Assembly (NCBI RefSeq): GCF_030403505.1 | Contig: NZ_JAUEMJ010000012.1 | Span: 124,001-188,000 of the forward strand | Source: Glycomyces tritici | Lineage (GTDB): Bacteria > Actinomycetota > Actinomycetes > Mycobacteriales > Micromonosporaceae | Reading direction: 5' to 3' | DNA: 64,000 nucleotides | Shown here: positions 25,040 through 34,233 of the stretch, one piece after another | How positions within the stretch are numbered: the stretch's first letter is position 1 | Layout of the letters: each line of letters starts with the position of its first letter | The notes under the pieces: model-generated | Databases searched by the model: none | What the model saw: only the letters and a program-made list of their open reading frames with translations | Told to the model about the DNA's origin: nothing | Position numbers and translations under genes: made by a program

Positions 25040-26010
25040 CAGGACCAGTCCAGGTCTTCGGGGTTCTTCATCGACTCGGGCGCGTTGTCCTCCCACAGCC
25101 AGTTGAGCGCGGAGTCGGGGACGCCGAGCAGCGGCCCGCCGCCGTCGAACCCGGCCTTCCAGCCCTCGTCCTCGCCCTTGTACGCCGGGAACGCCGTGGA
25201 CGCCGCCTGCGTGAGGTGCCCCGCGAGCGCCCAGCCGCTGGCCAGCGCACCGGTCGCGTGCCGTCCGCCCGAGGTCATCGTGGCCGCGTTGAGCCCGTAG
25301 ACGAGCAGGCCCTCGACGATGTTGGCCAGGCCGGCGCCGGCGATGTCGAGCGGCGAGACCGGGTTGCCCTGGGACTTCTGGAACGCGAACGTGAAGATCG
25401 ACATCGCTCCGGTGATCGCCGCGCACCCGGTCGAGATGGCGATGAGGGTGGCCTCGAAGCTCTTGGCGGTGGCCAGCAGTGCGGCGGCGGTGACGTTCGC
25501 GCTGGTCAGGATTGCGGGGGCGCCGACGGCGCTCACCACGCCGGAGAGCGCGGCGATGTAGGCGCCGAAGTAGACGGCCATGATGGCGGTGGCGGCGGTG
25601 AGGAACATCCAGAAGACGGTGAGCATCACCGCGAACGCGAGCAGTTGCGCGCCGACGAGGTAGGCGTTGACGGCGAGCTCGGTGAGCTGGGCTTTGACGT
25701 CCCCGGCGGCGGCTTTGAAGGCGTCGGCGTCGGCGCCCGACCAGTGCTCGTCGTCGACCTTGTCGACCTCGGCCTGGAGTGCTTCGACCGCTTCGAGGTT
25801 CTTCTCCGCCAGGGAGATCCAGGCCCCGGCGCCTTTCATGATGTCGCCGGGGTTGCACTGGTTGAGGTAGACGACGGTGGCGAGCGCCTGCGTGGAGAGC
25901 CCGAAGGCGATGGCGGGCGCGGCGATGCCGATGGCGCAGCCTTTGATGACGGCGTTGTACTCGCCGGCCATCGCCTCCCCGGCCTCCATGATGCTCTGCC
26001 CCGTAGACAT
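25039..26010 (-). CDS. WXG-type / membrane-helix effector module (locus 3)
   Basis: 323 aa. Residues about 66-125 form a WXG100-type hairpin with DEHWSGADADAFKAAA. Several hydrophobic helices follow (about 125-215 and 240-275), then a soluble C-terminus ending MKNPEDLDWS with no recognisable toxin domain. It is preceded by the EspC-like and YbaB-fold genes and coupled to the PEGA-like gene. Probably a type VII-exported membrane-interacting protein. Confidence 0.8.
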   Translation of the reverse strand: MSTGQSIMEAGEAMAGEYNAVIKGCAIGIAAPAIAFGLSTQALATVVYLNQCNPGDIMKGAGAWISLAEKNLEAVEALQAEVDKVDDEHWSGADADAFKAAAGDVKAQLTELAVNAYLVGAQLLAFAVMLTVFWMFLTAATAIMAVYFGAYIAALSGVVSAVGAPAILTSANVTAAALLATAKSFEATLIAISTGCAAITGAMSIFTFAFQKSQGNPVSPLDIAGAGLANIVEGLLVYGLNAATMTSGGRHATGALASGWALAGHLTQAASTAFPAYKGEDEGWKAGFDGGGPLLGVPDSALNWLWEDNAPESMKNPEDLDWS

Positions 26011-26023
26011 GGTCCGCCCGCTC

Positions 26024-26329
26024 CTATCCGTTCGCGCCGAACGCGGTGGCGCAGGCTTCGTCGGTGTCGTCCATATCCTGCGCGCACGCGTCAAGTGCGG
26101 CGTTGACTTCGCGGAAGCATGCGGCGGCTCCGGCCATGGACTCGGTGACGGTGGAGGTGGCGATGGAGTAGGCGGCGGCCATGGGGAGGGTGACGGTGGT
26201 GTAGAGGCCGCGATCGATCTCGCTCATGACCTGGAGGTACTCGTCGGTGCTCTCCAGGATCGGGACGACGTTGGCCTCGATGTCGGCGCCGAGCCGCCGG
26301 ACGAATTCGCTGTCGAAGACGCGGGTCAT
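26024..26329 (-). CDS. EspC/WXG100-like small protein (locus 3)
   Basis: 101 aa helical hairpin. It ends ALDACAQDMDDTDEACATAF, matching the C-terminal CxxDxxxxD pattern of the EspC-like proteins at 20752 and 36520. Its start overlaps the YbaB-like gene stop by four bases (ATGA), so it is translationally coupled. Confidence 0.78.
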   Translation of the reverse strand: MTRVFDSEFVRRLGADIEANVVPILESTDEYLQVMSEIDRGLYTTVTLPMAAAYSIATSTVTESMAGAAACFREVNAALDACAQDMDDTDEACATAFGANG

Positions 26330-27087
26330 CGGGGTCCTGCCTTTCGCTGGATGCTGTCGCTGAGCCGCTGGATGCGCTCGGCCATGTCGCCGGCGGCGCG
26401 GGTGGCGCGGTCGGCGGCGGCGGGGGCCTGCTCGGCCTTGCGGGCGAGGTCGGCGGGGAGCTCGCCGCGGGCGCGCTCTTCTGCGGTGCGGCGCAGTTCG
26501 TCGCGGGCGCGGGCGATGAGGTCGGTGAGGGCGCGGCCGAGGCCGTCGAGGCCCCGCTGGCGGGCGGCGGGGGCGATCCAGACGGCGGCGACGGCCAGGG
26601 CGGCGCTGGTGGTGACGGCAAGGTCGCCTTCGTCGCTGTGGAGTCTGACGTCGAGGTGGTCGCGTTGGGCGGTGGGGCCGGTGCGGGCGGTCTGGGCGGC
26701 GCGCATGGTCTTGAGGACGCCGTCGAGGTGCCCGGCGAGGGCGCGGTCGTGCTCGGGGTCGCGGCTGAGGGTGGTGGCGGGCCCGATGGGGCTGGTGAGC
26801 CCGTCGATGCCGAGGCGTCCGCGCATGACGGCGGCGAAGGCCTCGTAGCCGCCGGTGGCGGCGGCCTGCTGGAGCGCGCCGATCGCTTTGACGCCGTCGG
26901 CGACGGCGGCGTCGGCTTCGGCGCCGGGGCGGGGGAGCCGGGCGGCGAGTTCAGTGACGAGTCGCGCGATGGTGCTGGTGGGCTGGCGGAATCCGGCGGC
27001 CGTCACCGCGACGATGATCTTGTCGTCGTCGAGGCGCAGCGTCACATATTCATCGATGTCGGTGAAAGTCTGGCCGGGATCGGTCAC
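26326..27087 (-). CDS. YbaB-like protein, possibly two tandem YbaB domains
   Basis: 253 aa. Two segments look like YbaB sheets plus helix: DEYVTLRLDDDKIIVAVTAA followed by STIARLVTELAARL, and LDVRLHSDEGDLAVTTSA followed by GLDGLGRALTDLIARARDEL. The C-terminus is a charged helix. It is double the normal YbaB length and opens locus 3 just as single-domain YbaB proteins open loci 2 and 4. The domain call is from pattern only. Confidence 0.65.
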   Translation of the reverse strand: MTDPGQTFTDIDEYVTLRLDDDKIIVAVTAAGFRQPTSTIARLVTELAARLPRPGAEADAAVADGVKAIGALQQAAATGGYEAFAAVMRGRLGIDGLTSPIGPATTLSRDPEHDRALAGHLDGVLKTMRAAQTARTGPTAQRDHLDVRLHSDEGDLAVTTSAALAVAAVWIAPAARQRGLDGLGRALTDLIARARDELRRTAEERARGELPADLARKAEQAPAAADRATRAAGDMAERIQRLSDSIQRKAGPR

Positions 27088-27221
27088 AGCGGCGGCTCAC
27101 TTCGGTGGACGTCACCATGACAATACCGAACAAACGCGTGTGGAGCGCACCGCTGCACGAGCGGTAGGGCGACCGTTCGGGCAGCTCACCGCCACGGTGG
27201 GCACTATTCCAAGCGGTCGCC

Positions 27222-28055
27222 TCAGCGGTCGGCTTCGGCCTCGGTCCTGCCGTTCTCGCCGTTCTCCAAGGGCCACACGGTGGCTTCGACGGATCCGACG
27301 AGTTCGAGGGGGCCGACGAGGGAGGCGGTGCGGGCGACGGTGAAGTCGTCGAGGGCGAGGAGGCTGATGCCGCCGCGGCTCTGGGCGACGGCGGCGTAGT
27401 ACGCGCCGGTGCCGCGGTCCTGGAAGACCCAGCCGGGCCTGGTGTCGGTGGGGATGGTCGGGACCTTGGAGCGGGCGGCGGGGAGGCTGCCGGTCGCGGC
27501 GGTGTCGGGGGCGTACGGCGACCGCGGTTCCGAGTACGTCTGCTGGTACTGCTGCGGGTGGCGCGGTTCGGGTGCGGGGTGCGGGTAGTCCTGCGGCTCG
27601 GGTTCCATGGGGGTCTCCGTGTAGTCCGGCATCTGGTAGCGGGTCGGGTCGCCCGACACCGGGATCGGCGGCGGGTTCAGCGGCTGGTCGGGCACGTTGA
27701 TGAGCGTGCGCATCTCGACGTTCCCCGCAACGTAGCTCACCAACCACAATCCGAGGGCGAGGGCGGCGAGGTCGACGCCGACCGCGATGAGCACCCGCAG
27801 GTTCGCGTTGAGCCCGGTGCCGAACTGCGCCAAGGAGAACAGTCCCGCGGCGAGGGCGAACATGATGAGGCCGACGAGCGCGCCGGTCATGACGGCGGGG
27901 CGGCCGAGGCGCGGGACGGGGGCGGAGGGCCACTTCTCGGAGGCGCGGACGCCGCCGAGGGCGGCGGCCGAGAGGGCGGCGACGGCGAGACCGGCGACGG
28001 CGAAGGCGATCGCGGCGGCGGTCAGCCTCCCGGCGATGTCGTCGATGTTGTCCAA
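27222..28055 (-). CDS. Membrane protein with Pro-rich cytoplasmic or extracellular tail
   Basis: 277 aa. Four membrane helices in the first 120 residues (about 9-32, 52-75, 82-105 and 108 on), then a Pro/Tyr/Gln-rich linker and a small beta domain near the C-terminus (GWVFQDRGTGAYYAAVAQ ... LALDDFTVARTASLVGPL). No family is recognised. It stands alone between locus 3 and the divergent type IV secretion operon, sharing a 385-bp upstream region with it. Confidence 0.7.
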   Translation of the reverse strand: MDNIDDIAGRLTAAAIAFAVAGLAVAALSAAALGGVRASEKWPSAPVPRLGRPAVMTGALVGLIMFALAAGLFSLAQFGTGLNANLRVLIAVGVDLAALALGLWLVSYVAGNVEMRTLINVPDQPLNPPPIPVSGDPTRYQMPDYTETPMEPEPQDYPHPAPEPRHPQQYQQTYSEPRSPYAPDTAATGSLPAARSKVPTIPTDTRPGWVFQDRGTGAYYAAVAQSRGGISLLALDDFTVARTASLVGPLELVGSVEATVWPLENGENGRTEAEADR

Positions 28056-28199
28056 GGTGGTCTCCGCGAGGTCGGTGCTCGGCCTGGTGGCCGGCGGTGT
28101 GGGCTGGATTCGGTTGTGGCGGGCGGCGTCGGGTACTCGGGCTCTATTGTGCGGTGCCGGGGCGTCTCCGAGCGTAGGACACCGTCCTCCCCGAGTTTA

Positions 28200-28217
28200 G
28201 TGTCGGATTGCCGACAC
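28200..28217. promoter_or_regulatory. Perfect inverted repeat in the divergent intergenic region 28056-28440
   Basis: GTGTCGG-ATTG-CCGACAC, 7-bp arms, about 240 bases before the secretion operon and 145 bases before the divergent membrane-protein gene. A candidate operator. A TATGAT hexamer at 28334-28339 could be the -10 box of the secretion operon, but no matching -35 box is visible. The rest of this 385-bp gap holds nothing recognisable. Confidence 0.45.
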
Positions 28218-28440
28218 GGAGTGATCGCGCCCATCGGATTGCCTTCCGCGGCTGAATCAGATTCACTGTCTCCTGGCAGCGCTTGCAGTCGCTCTTCGGC
28301 CCGACGAAGGTGCGTTCTGTCAGCACCGCGGCATATGATGAGGGCAAGACCCGGCATTGGGTTGGGAGACAAGAAACATGAGTGAAAATTGCGTTACGTG
28401 AGACAACAGTGACTCCTGTGACGGAAGGATGGGACTGACG

Positions 28441-28719
28441 ATGATGAGTGAGACACTCTGGACGGTGGCCGCGCACGCCCAGGCCGGCGCCGAGATCAAC
28501 ACGCAGGGGATCATCGGGTTCTTCCTGTCGAAGATCGCCCCGATCCTCTTGGCCATCCTGGGACTCATCTTCATCGCGCGCTCCAACAAGGGCGAGGTCA
28601 GCCGCGTGCTCACCTCCTCCACGATCGCGATCATCGGCATCGCGTTCATCGCCGGAGCCGTGGTCCTGGTCGCCGTCGGCAGCGGCCTGGTCGACGTCCT
28701 CTTCAGCTCCGAGGACTAG
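28441..28719 (+). CDS. Small two-helix membrane protein of the type IV secretion-like operon
   Basis: 92 aa from the ATG at 28441 (an upstream ATG at 28429 abuts GGAAGG too closely). Two hydrophobic helices (about residues 21-43 and 56-82) flank a short basic loop (RSNKGEVSR). Size, topology and first position in the operon resemble VirB2/TrbC-type pilin-like or Tcp-type conjugation proteins; the sequence itself is not diagnostic. Confidence 0.7.
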   Translation: MMSETLWTVAAHAQAGAEINTQGIIGFFLSKIAPILLAILGLIFIARSNKGEVSRVLTSSTIAIIGIAFIAGAVVLVAVGSGLVDVLFSSED

Positions 28720-28766
28720 CGAAGCCCCCCACATCGCCCCTGAAGTAAGGCCGGACGGAGGACGCC

Positions 28767-29156
28767 ATGCGCTTGCGCACCGACGATGACATCTACCGTG
28801 CCCGGCTGCTGTACCTCGGCCCTCCCGGCTACACCCTCCCCGTCCACCTCCCCTACGGGCAGTACGGTGCCTTCGCCGCCATCCTGGCCCTCTTCATGCT
28901 GCTCCGCTGGTCCTTCACCGGCGACGTGGACCTCTTCCCCGCCATCGAGATCTCCCTCGCCCTCGTCGCCACCTCGCTGATCTTCCGCTACGTCGACTCC
29001 GACCGCCCCGCGTCCACCGTCGTCCGCACGCTGCTCACCGACTGGAAGCACACGCGCGACGCCGGCGACGAGAAGCGGATACCGGCGTTCACGACCCGTT
29101 CGATCCGCTTGCGGCCCACACTCGTGGAGCCCGTCCGAACTGAGGAGCGTCTATGA
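28767..29156 (+). CDS. PrgI/VirB3-like membrane protein
   Basis: 129 aa with GGAGG ahead of the ATG. Short soluble start (RTDDDIYRARLLYLGPPGY), two membrane helices (about residues 32-50 and 55-74) and a basic C-terminus. PrgI/VirB3-like proteins of this size are encoded directly before the VirB4 ATPase, as here. The stop overlaps the VirB4 start (ATGA). Confidence 0.72.
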   Translation: MRLRTDDDIYRARLLYLGPPGYTLPVHLPYGQYGAFAAILALFMLLRWSFTGDVDLFPAIEISLALVATSLIFRYVDSDRPASTVVRTLLTDWKHTRDAGDEKRIPAFTTRSIRLRPTLVEPVRTEERL

Positions 29157-32100
29157 GCGGCGAGGATCGCCGACAGCCCGTCGCCAAGTTCTCCGCCCCC
29201 CGGCCCCCCGCACCCGTGCGGGACCGGGAGCGGCAGTCCGGCGACCTCGGCGACGACGCCACCGCGCTGGCCGACGCCGTCTTCAGGGCAGAGCCGGTCA
29301 CCGCGCACCGCACGGCGAGCCCGCCCGCCCCGGCCCCCACGCAGCCGAGCCCGGCCGCCCAGCCCTCCCCGACGGACCCGGGACGTCCGGCCTCCCCTTC
29401 GGACTCCGTCCGACACGCTTCACCACCTGCACCGATGACCCCTCCCGCCGGGAGTCGTCCACAGGCTTATCCCCAGGGTTATCCACAGAATCCGGGGAGT
29501 TATCCACAGGGCTATCAACAGCGGTACCCACAGGCTCCCACCAGCGGAAATCCACAGGGTTATCCACAGCACAACGGAAGTTATCCACAGCAAGGGCAGA
29601 GTTATCCACAGGCTGTTGACCAGCGGCGCGGGAATGTTTCCACAGGTCGTACAGCAGCTGAACAAAAGGGTGCACAACGGGTGCCGGGCCAGGACCTCGT
29701 CCCGGTCAAGCAGGCCCGCGCCGAGGCCGCCCAGCTGCAGACCACCGACCTCAAGCCGACCCGCGTCAAGCCGCTGCCCCGCGACAAGGAGAAGCAGCCG
29801 CTCCGCGAACTGAGCCTCACCGAGATCGCCGGGCACGCCACGTTCACGCCCGCCTCGGTCACCGCCTGGTACAAGCTGCCCGGCGTGCGCTGGTCCTTCC
29901 GGCCCGACCTCGAGCGCGAGGCGCTCATCGTCGCCATCGCCGAGCAGTTCGCCGGCCTCGCGGGCCTCCGCGTCCACCTGCGCCGCACCACCCGGCCGTT
30001 CCCTGCCGACCAGTGGGCCCGCACCGTCGACCACAACACCGCCCGCCCGCTGCGCACCGTCCCGGGCGGCACCAGCTGGGCCGACCACCTCGTGGCCGCC
30101 CAGCGCCACCTCCAGCAGCTCTCCCACGCCGAGGGCGAGACCTTCCTCGGCATCACCTTCAGCCGCCGCGGCGCCCTCGACCAGCTGGGCGAGAAGGTCG
30201 GCCGCATGTTCGGCCGCGGCACCAGGCTCTCCGAGCGCGAGAAGATCGAGAAGCGCAGCCTCCAGTTCGACGAGGTCCTCGGCTCCTTCGGCGTGCGCGC
30301 CCGCCGCGCCACCACCGCCGAGCTCGAATGGCTCGTCTACCGCTCCGTCGCCCTCGGCATGTCGCCGCCGCGCCTGCTCTCGGGCTCCAACGGCGAGTGG
30401 GAGTCCGGCGACGTCCTGGCCCTCACCGAGTCCATCGAGCGCTACCGCAGCCCTTACGGCTCCACCGTCAAACTCGTCAACCGCCTCACCGGCGAGGAGA
30501 AGCACACCGCGGTCCTCACCGTCGGGCGCATGGAAGAGCTGGAGATCCCCCAGCGCCACGAGCCGTGGCTGCACTTCCACGAGCGCTGCCCGTGGCCCGT
30601 CGAGATCTCCAGCCGCATCGACATCCTCGGCCCCGGCGAGGCGTTCCGCGACCTCGACCACCGCCTGCGCCTCATCAGAAGCCAGCAGCGCGACTACGAC
30701 GAGCACGCGATGGACGCCCCGCCGGAACTCCAGCGCCTCGCCGAACGCGCCCTCGGCGTGGGCGACGAGATGACCACCGGCCTGCCGATCGACGCCGCCC
30801 GCGCCCACGGCTGGCACCGCATCGCCGTCACCGCCGACACGAAAGAGGAGTGCCTGGAACGCGCCCGCACGCTGATGCAGATGTACCAGCGGGACATGCG
30901 CATCAGCCTCCAGCACCCCAAGAACCAGGACTGGCTGGCCCGCGAGTTCATCCCGGGCGAACCGGTCGCGCAGACCGGCTACGTGCGCCGCATGCCCGTC
31001 AAGCTCTTCGCCGCGGCCCTGCCGCAGGCGGCCTCCACCGTGGGCGACCAGCGGGGCGACCTCATCGGCCGCACCGCCGGCACCTGCCGCCGCCCGGTCT
31101 TCCTCGACATGCACTTCGCCACCGAAGTGCGCGAGAAGTCCGGCCTCTCGGTCTTCGTCGCCGAACCCGGCGGCGGCAAGTCCACGCTCATGGGCGCGAT
31201 CGGCTACCTCGCGGCCCGCCGCGGCGTCCAGGTCACCCTCCTGGACCCTTCGGGCCCGCTCGCGCGGCTGTGCGAGATGCCCGAGCTCAAGCCGTTCTCA
31301 CGGGTCCTCAACCTGACCGGCTCGGAGTACGGGACGCTCGCGCCGTACGCGCTCATCCCCTCCCCGAAGCGGGAGCACTACGAGGACTCCCCGGACGGCC
31401 AACGCGAGTACGACATCGCGGTCTCCAACGCGCGCAGCGAAAGGCGCATGCTCGTGCAGGACATCTGCGCAATGCTCCTGCCGCCGCAGATCCAGCGCGA
31501 GGCCTCCACGGCGCGGCTCCTGCGCCACGCGGCCCGGCATGTGCCGGCCGAGGAGGACTCGACCATCGAGGACATCGTCGAGTCGCTCCAGGACGCCGAG
31601 GACCACGTCACCGGCGACGGCGCCGAACTCGCCGCGCTCCTGCTCGACACCGCCGAGATGCCGCTCGCGAAGCTGTTCTTCGGCAGCCCCGACAAGGGCG
31701 TGCTGGAGGACGACACCGCGCTCACGGTGATCACCATGTCCGGCCTGCGCCTCCCCGACCTCGGGATCGAGCGCGAGTACTGGAGCGCCGAAGAGGCCCT
31801 GGCCCTGCCGATGCTCCACACCGCCCACCGCTTGGCCGTGCGCCGCGCCTACGGCGGGGACATGCACCGCCGCAAGCTCGTCGGCCTCGACGAGGCGCAC
31901 TTCATGGAGGGCTGGAAGTCCGGCCGCTCGTTCCTGGTGCGCCTGGCCCGCGACTCCCGCAAGTGGAACCTCGCGGCGCTGGTCGCGAGCCAGAACCCGA
32001 AGGACATCCTCGGGCTCGACGTGCAGAACCTGGTCTCCACGGTCTTCGTCGGCCGCATCGCCGAGGACCGCGAGGTGGCCGAGGAGGCCCTGAAGCTGCT

Positions 32101-32299
32101 CCGCGTGCCCACGGGCGTCGGCTACGAGAGCGTCCTCGCCTCACTGTCCGAAGTGGACGCGGCGGAGACGCAGAAGCTCCCCTACCGCGAGTTCGTGATG
32201 CGCGACGTCGACGGACGCGTGCAGCGCATCCGCGCCGACTTCAGCTGGGTCCGCAACCTGCTTGAGTACCTGAACACCACGCCTGGGGAGGCGAAGTGA
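29153..32299 (+). CDS. VirB4-like secretion ATPase with GYPQ-repeat N-terminus
   Basis: 1048 aa. Residues about 50-175 are Pro/Gln/Tyr-rich with GYPQ repeats. The body has the VirB4/TraC ATPase layout: Walker A AEPGGGKST near residue 671 and Walker B LVGLDEAHFM with D913-E914, followed by WNLAALVASQNPKDIL (motif with Q). It would power assembly and substrate transfer of a type IV secretion apparatus at the membrane. Coupled by four-base overlaps to both neighbours. The repeat-coding DNA uses GGT-TAT-CCA-CAG, rare in this GC-rich gene, and so generates DnaA boxes (29455-29610). Confidence 0.9.
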   Translation: MSGEDRRQPVAKFSAPRPPAPVRDRERQSGDLGDDATALADAVFRAEPVTAHRTASPPAPAPTQPSPAAQPSPTDPGRPASPSDSVRHASPPAPMTPPAGSRPQAYPQGYPQNPGSYPQGYQQRYPQAPTSGNPQGYPQHNGSYPQQGQSYPQAVDQRRGNVSTGRTAAEQKGAQRVPGQDLVPVKQARAEAAQLQTTDLKPTRVKPLPRDKEKQPLRELSLTEIAGHATFTPASVTAWYKLPGVRWSFRPDLEREALIVAIAEQFAGLAGLRVHLRRTTRPFPADQWARTVDHNTARPLRTVPGGTSWADHLVAAQRHLQQLSHAEGETFLGITFSRRGALDQLGEKVGRMFGRGTRLSEREKIEKRSLQFDEVLGSFGVRARRATTAELEWLVYRSVALGMSPPRLLSGSNGEWESGDVLALTESIERYRSPYGSTVKLVNRLTGEEKHTAVLTVGRMEELEIPQRHEPWLHFHERCPWPVEISSRIDILGPGEAFRDLDHRLRLIRSQQRDYDEHAMDAPPELQRLAERALGVGDEMTTGLPIDAARAHGWHRIAVTADTKEECLERARTLMQMYQRDMRISLQHPKNQDWLAREFIPGEPVAQTGYVRRMPVKLFAAALPQAASTVGDQRGDLIGRTAGTCRRPVFLDMHFATEVREKSGLSVFVAEPGGGKSTLMGAIGYLAARRGVQVTLLDPSGPLARLCEMPELKPFSRVLNLTGSEYGTLAPYALIPSPKREHYEDSPDGQREYDIAVSNARSERRMLVQDICAMLLPPQIQREASTARLLRHAARHVPAEEDSTIEDIVESLQDAEDHVTGDGAELAALLLDTAEMPLAKLFFGSPDKGVLEDDTALTVITMSGLRLPDLGIEREYWSAEEALALPMLHTAHRLAVRRAYGGDMHRRKLVGLDEAHFMEGWKSGRSFLVRLARDSRKWNLAALVASQNPKDILGLDVQNLVSTVFVGRIAEDREVAEEALKLLRVPTGVGYESVLASLSEVDAAETQKLPYREFVMRDVDGRVQRIRADFSWVRNLLEYLNTTPGEAK
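29455..29610 (+). repeat. Cluster of DnaA boxes within the virB4 repeat
   Basis: Five perfect TTATCCACA sites (29479-29487, 29500-29508, 29560-29568, 29581-29589, 29602-29610) and two with one mismatch to known boxes (TCGTCCACA 29455-29463; TTATCCCCA 29467-29475), all in the same orientation, with 21-bp spacing between several. More distant variants lie at 29512, 29524 and 29548. They coincide with codons for Y-P-Q repeats. This is an exact sequence observation; DnaA binding is inference. Confidence 0.75.
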
Positions 32300-34230
32300 C
32301 CGACCCCTCCACCGATCACGACCTTGCTCCTCCTACTCCCTCACACCGACGACCTGGCCTCGCCAAACGCACGGTCGGTCGCCTGGGCCGGGTACTGCTC
32401 GCCTTGACAGCGGCAGCCGGGGCCTTGGTATTCACGCCGGGCATGGCTGGGGCGCAAGGCGATGCGGAGGGGTGCACGGACTACGAGTGGCACACCGAAT
32501 GGTCGGGTTGCCTCGATGAACTGCCTGCGGGACAGGAACTCCAGTGCGAGGCCGCCCCCCAGCCCGCCTCGCCCGACTCCGGCATGGCGGGCTGGTTCGC
32601 CGAGCCGAGCAGACTCGACAAGAGCGAAGGCATCGGCACCTACAGCGCCTATGGCTACGCCGGCTACCAACTCCCGATGTACGGGTCGCAGGAAATGGCG
32701 ATCGGCGGGGGCTGTGTGGACGCGGTCTCGATCCCCAACGGCGCCGACACCGCGAACGCCTTGGCGAACATGGAGTTCAACCTGTCCCTGGCCACGGTCG
32801 GCGCAGCGAACTCGATGCGCCAGGCCGCGTGGGAGCCCGACAACATGTGGGGCTGGTCCAACGACTTCATGGAGCAGGGCACCGAGGTCCTGTACCGCCA
32901 GATCTTCACCGTCTTCGGCGCGGTCACCGTGGGCCTCATCGGCCTCTATCTGCTTTGGCGCTCAAAGCAAGCCGACATGAACAACGCGGTCACGACCGTG
33001 GCCTGGGCTGTGCTCATCCTCGTGCTCGTCACCGCCGTGGTCCGCTGGCCGGTCAAGGCCGCCGAGTACACCGACCAAGCTTTGACCATCGGAATGAACC
33101 TGAGCACCGTTCTCATCAACGATGACAAGGTCGAGGGCTGCATCCGCGAAGACGGCATGACCCAGGACCGCTACGACGAGCTCAAAGAGCTCAACGGCGA
33201 GGACTTCTGCATCGACACCCGCTCTGCCGCCGTGGTCGCCTCCGACACGGTCTCCGGCCAGGTGCTCTACCAGAACTGGCTGCGGACCATGCTCGGCCAG
33301 AGCGAAGAAGTCACCTTCCAGGAACGTGACGGCGAGGTCGTCGAGGACGGCGACGGCAACCCGGTCGTCACGGATTCCAACACCGCTTACAAATACGGTC
33401 CTGCTCTCTTCGCCGCCCAGGCCTTTTCCTGGCAGGAGAACGAAGATGCGGAAGAGTCACCCACCTACCGCAATGACCTCATCGAGGAGAAACAGGAGGC
33501 CTGGCGGAACCTGGTCGCCCAGATCCAGACCGAGGACCCTGAGGCGTACGCGAACATCAGCGGCCAGCGCGCTTGGGAGCGGACAGGCACTGGCTTCCTT
33601 GCCCTACTAACCGCGATCTTCTTCTCACTCTTCGACCTCACGGCCTCGATCCTGATCATCCTGGGCTTCATGATCGTGCGTTTTGCGATCGTCGCCCTTC
33701 CGATCATCGGCACGATCGCGCTCCTGCGCCCAGCGGGCGGCCCGTTCAAACGCCTCGTCAATACGGTCCTCGGCGCGATCATCAACGTTGCCATCTTCTC
33801 GCTCGCCGCGGTGATCTACATCTGGGCTTCGAGCCGAATCCTGGGCACCACGATGCCCGTCTGGCTCCAGGTCGTCCTCATTGGACTCTTGGGTGTCGCT
33901 GCCTGGCTGCTGCTACGACCAGGCAGGCGCATCGCAGGGCTCGTCGCCGGCGGAGGCGTGGCCGACTCCCTTCTCGGCAGGCGGACCACCGAATCCGAGC
34001 GCGAGGCCGAACGGGAGCGAGAGCGCGAACGGGTCTCGCGCCGCCGTGACGACGCGCGGCCCGAAGAGGTCCCTGACACCGTGCGAACTCCGCGCGGCAC
34101 TGACACCCTGCCGGAACAGAAGACGGGAGCCGACCAATCGGCCGGCGCGGGCGGTCAAAGCGGGACGGCGGCGTCCGGCGGAGGCGGCTCCGGTGGTGGA
34201 GAGGTCTACCGGCCTTCGAGAAAAGAGTGA
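32296..34230 (+). CDS. TrbL/VirB6-like polytopic membrane protein
   Basis: 644 aa, GTG start overlapping the virB4 stop (GTGA). Signal-like hydrophobic start (about residues 30-52), a Cys-containing extracytoplasmic region (EGCTDYEWHTEWSGC), helices near 210-255 and 430-560, then a charged Arg/Glu-rich cytoplasmic tail ending with Gly repeats. Length and topology fit TrbL/VirB6-type channel proteins. GC and codon bias are a little lower than in virB4. Confidence 0.75.
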   Translation: MTDPSTDHDLAPPTPSHRRPGLAKRTVGRLGRVLLALTAAAGALVFTPGMAGAQGDAEGCTDYEWHTEWSGCLDELPAGQELQCEAAPQPASPDSGMAGWFAEPSRLDKSEGIGTYSAYGYAGYQLPMYGSQEMAIGGGCVDAVSIPNGADTANALANMEFNLSLATVGAANSMRQAAWEPDNMWGWSNDFMEQGTEVLYRQIFTVFGAVTVGLIGLYLLWRSKQADMNNAVTTVAWAVLILVLVTAVVRWPVKAAEYTDQALTIGMNLSTVLINDDKVEGCIREDGMTQDRYDELKELNGEDFCIDTRSAAVVASDTVSGQVLYQNWLRTMLGQSEEVTFQERDGEVVEDGDGNPVVTDSNTAYKYGPALFAAQAFSWQENEDAEESPTYRNDLIEEKQEAWRNLVAQIQTEDPEAYANISGQRAWERTGTGFLALLTAIFFSLFDLTASILIILGFMIVRFAIVALPIIGTIALLRPAGGPFKRLVNTVLGAIINVAIFSLAAVIYIWASSRILGTTMPVWLQVVLIGLLGVAAWLLLRPGRRIAGLVAGGGVADSLLGRRTTESEREAERERERERVSRRRDDARPEEVPDTVRTPRGTDTLPEQKTGADQSAGAGGQSGTAASGGGGSGGGEVYRPSRKE

Positions 34231-34233
34231 CCG

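Noticed and set aside
9498..28055. A complete ESX/type VII secretion system.
   Set aside because: No EccC-type FtsK/SpoIIIE ATPase, EccB, EccD, EccE or mycosin gene is present; the subtilase at 56015 is a large secreted enzyme without the C-terminal membrane anchor of mycosins.
29455..29610. Chromosomal or plasmid replication origin.
   Set aside because: The boxes lie inside an open reading frame, and no dnaA, dnaN, rep, parA or AT-rich unwinding region is nearby.
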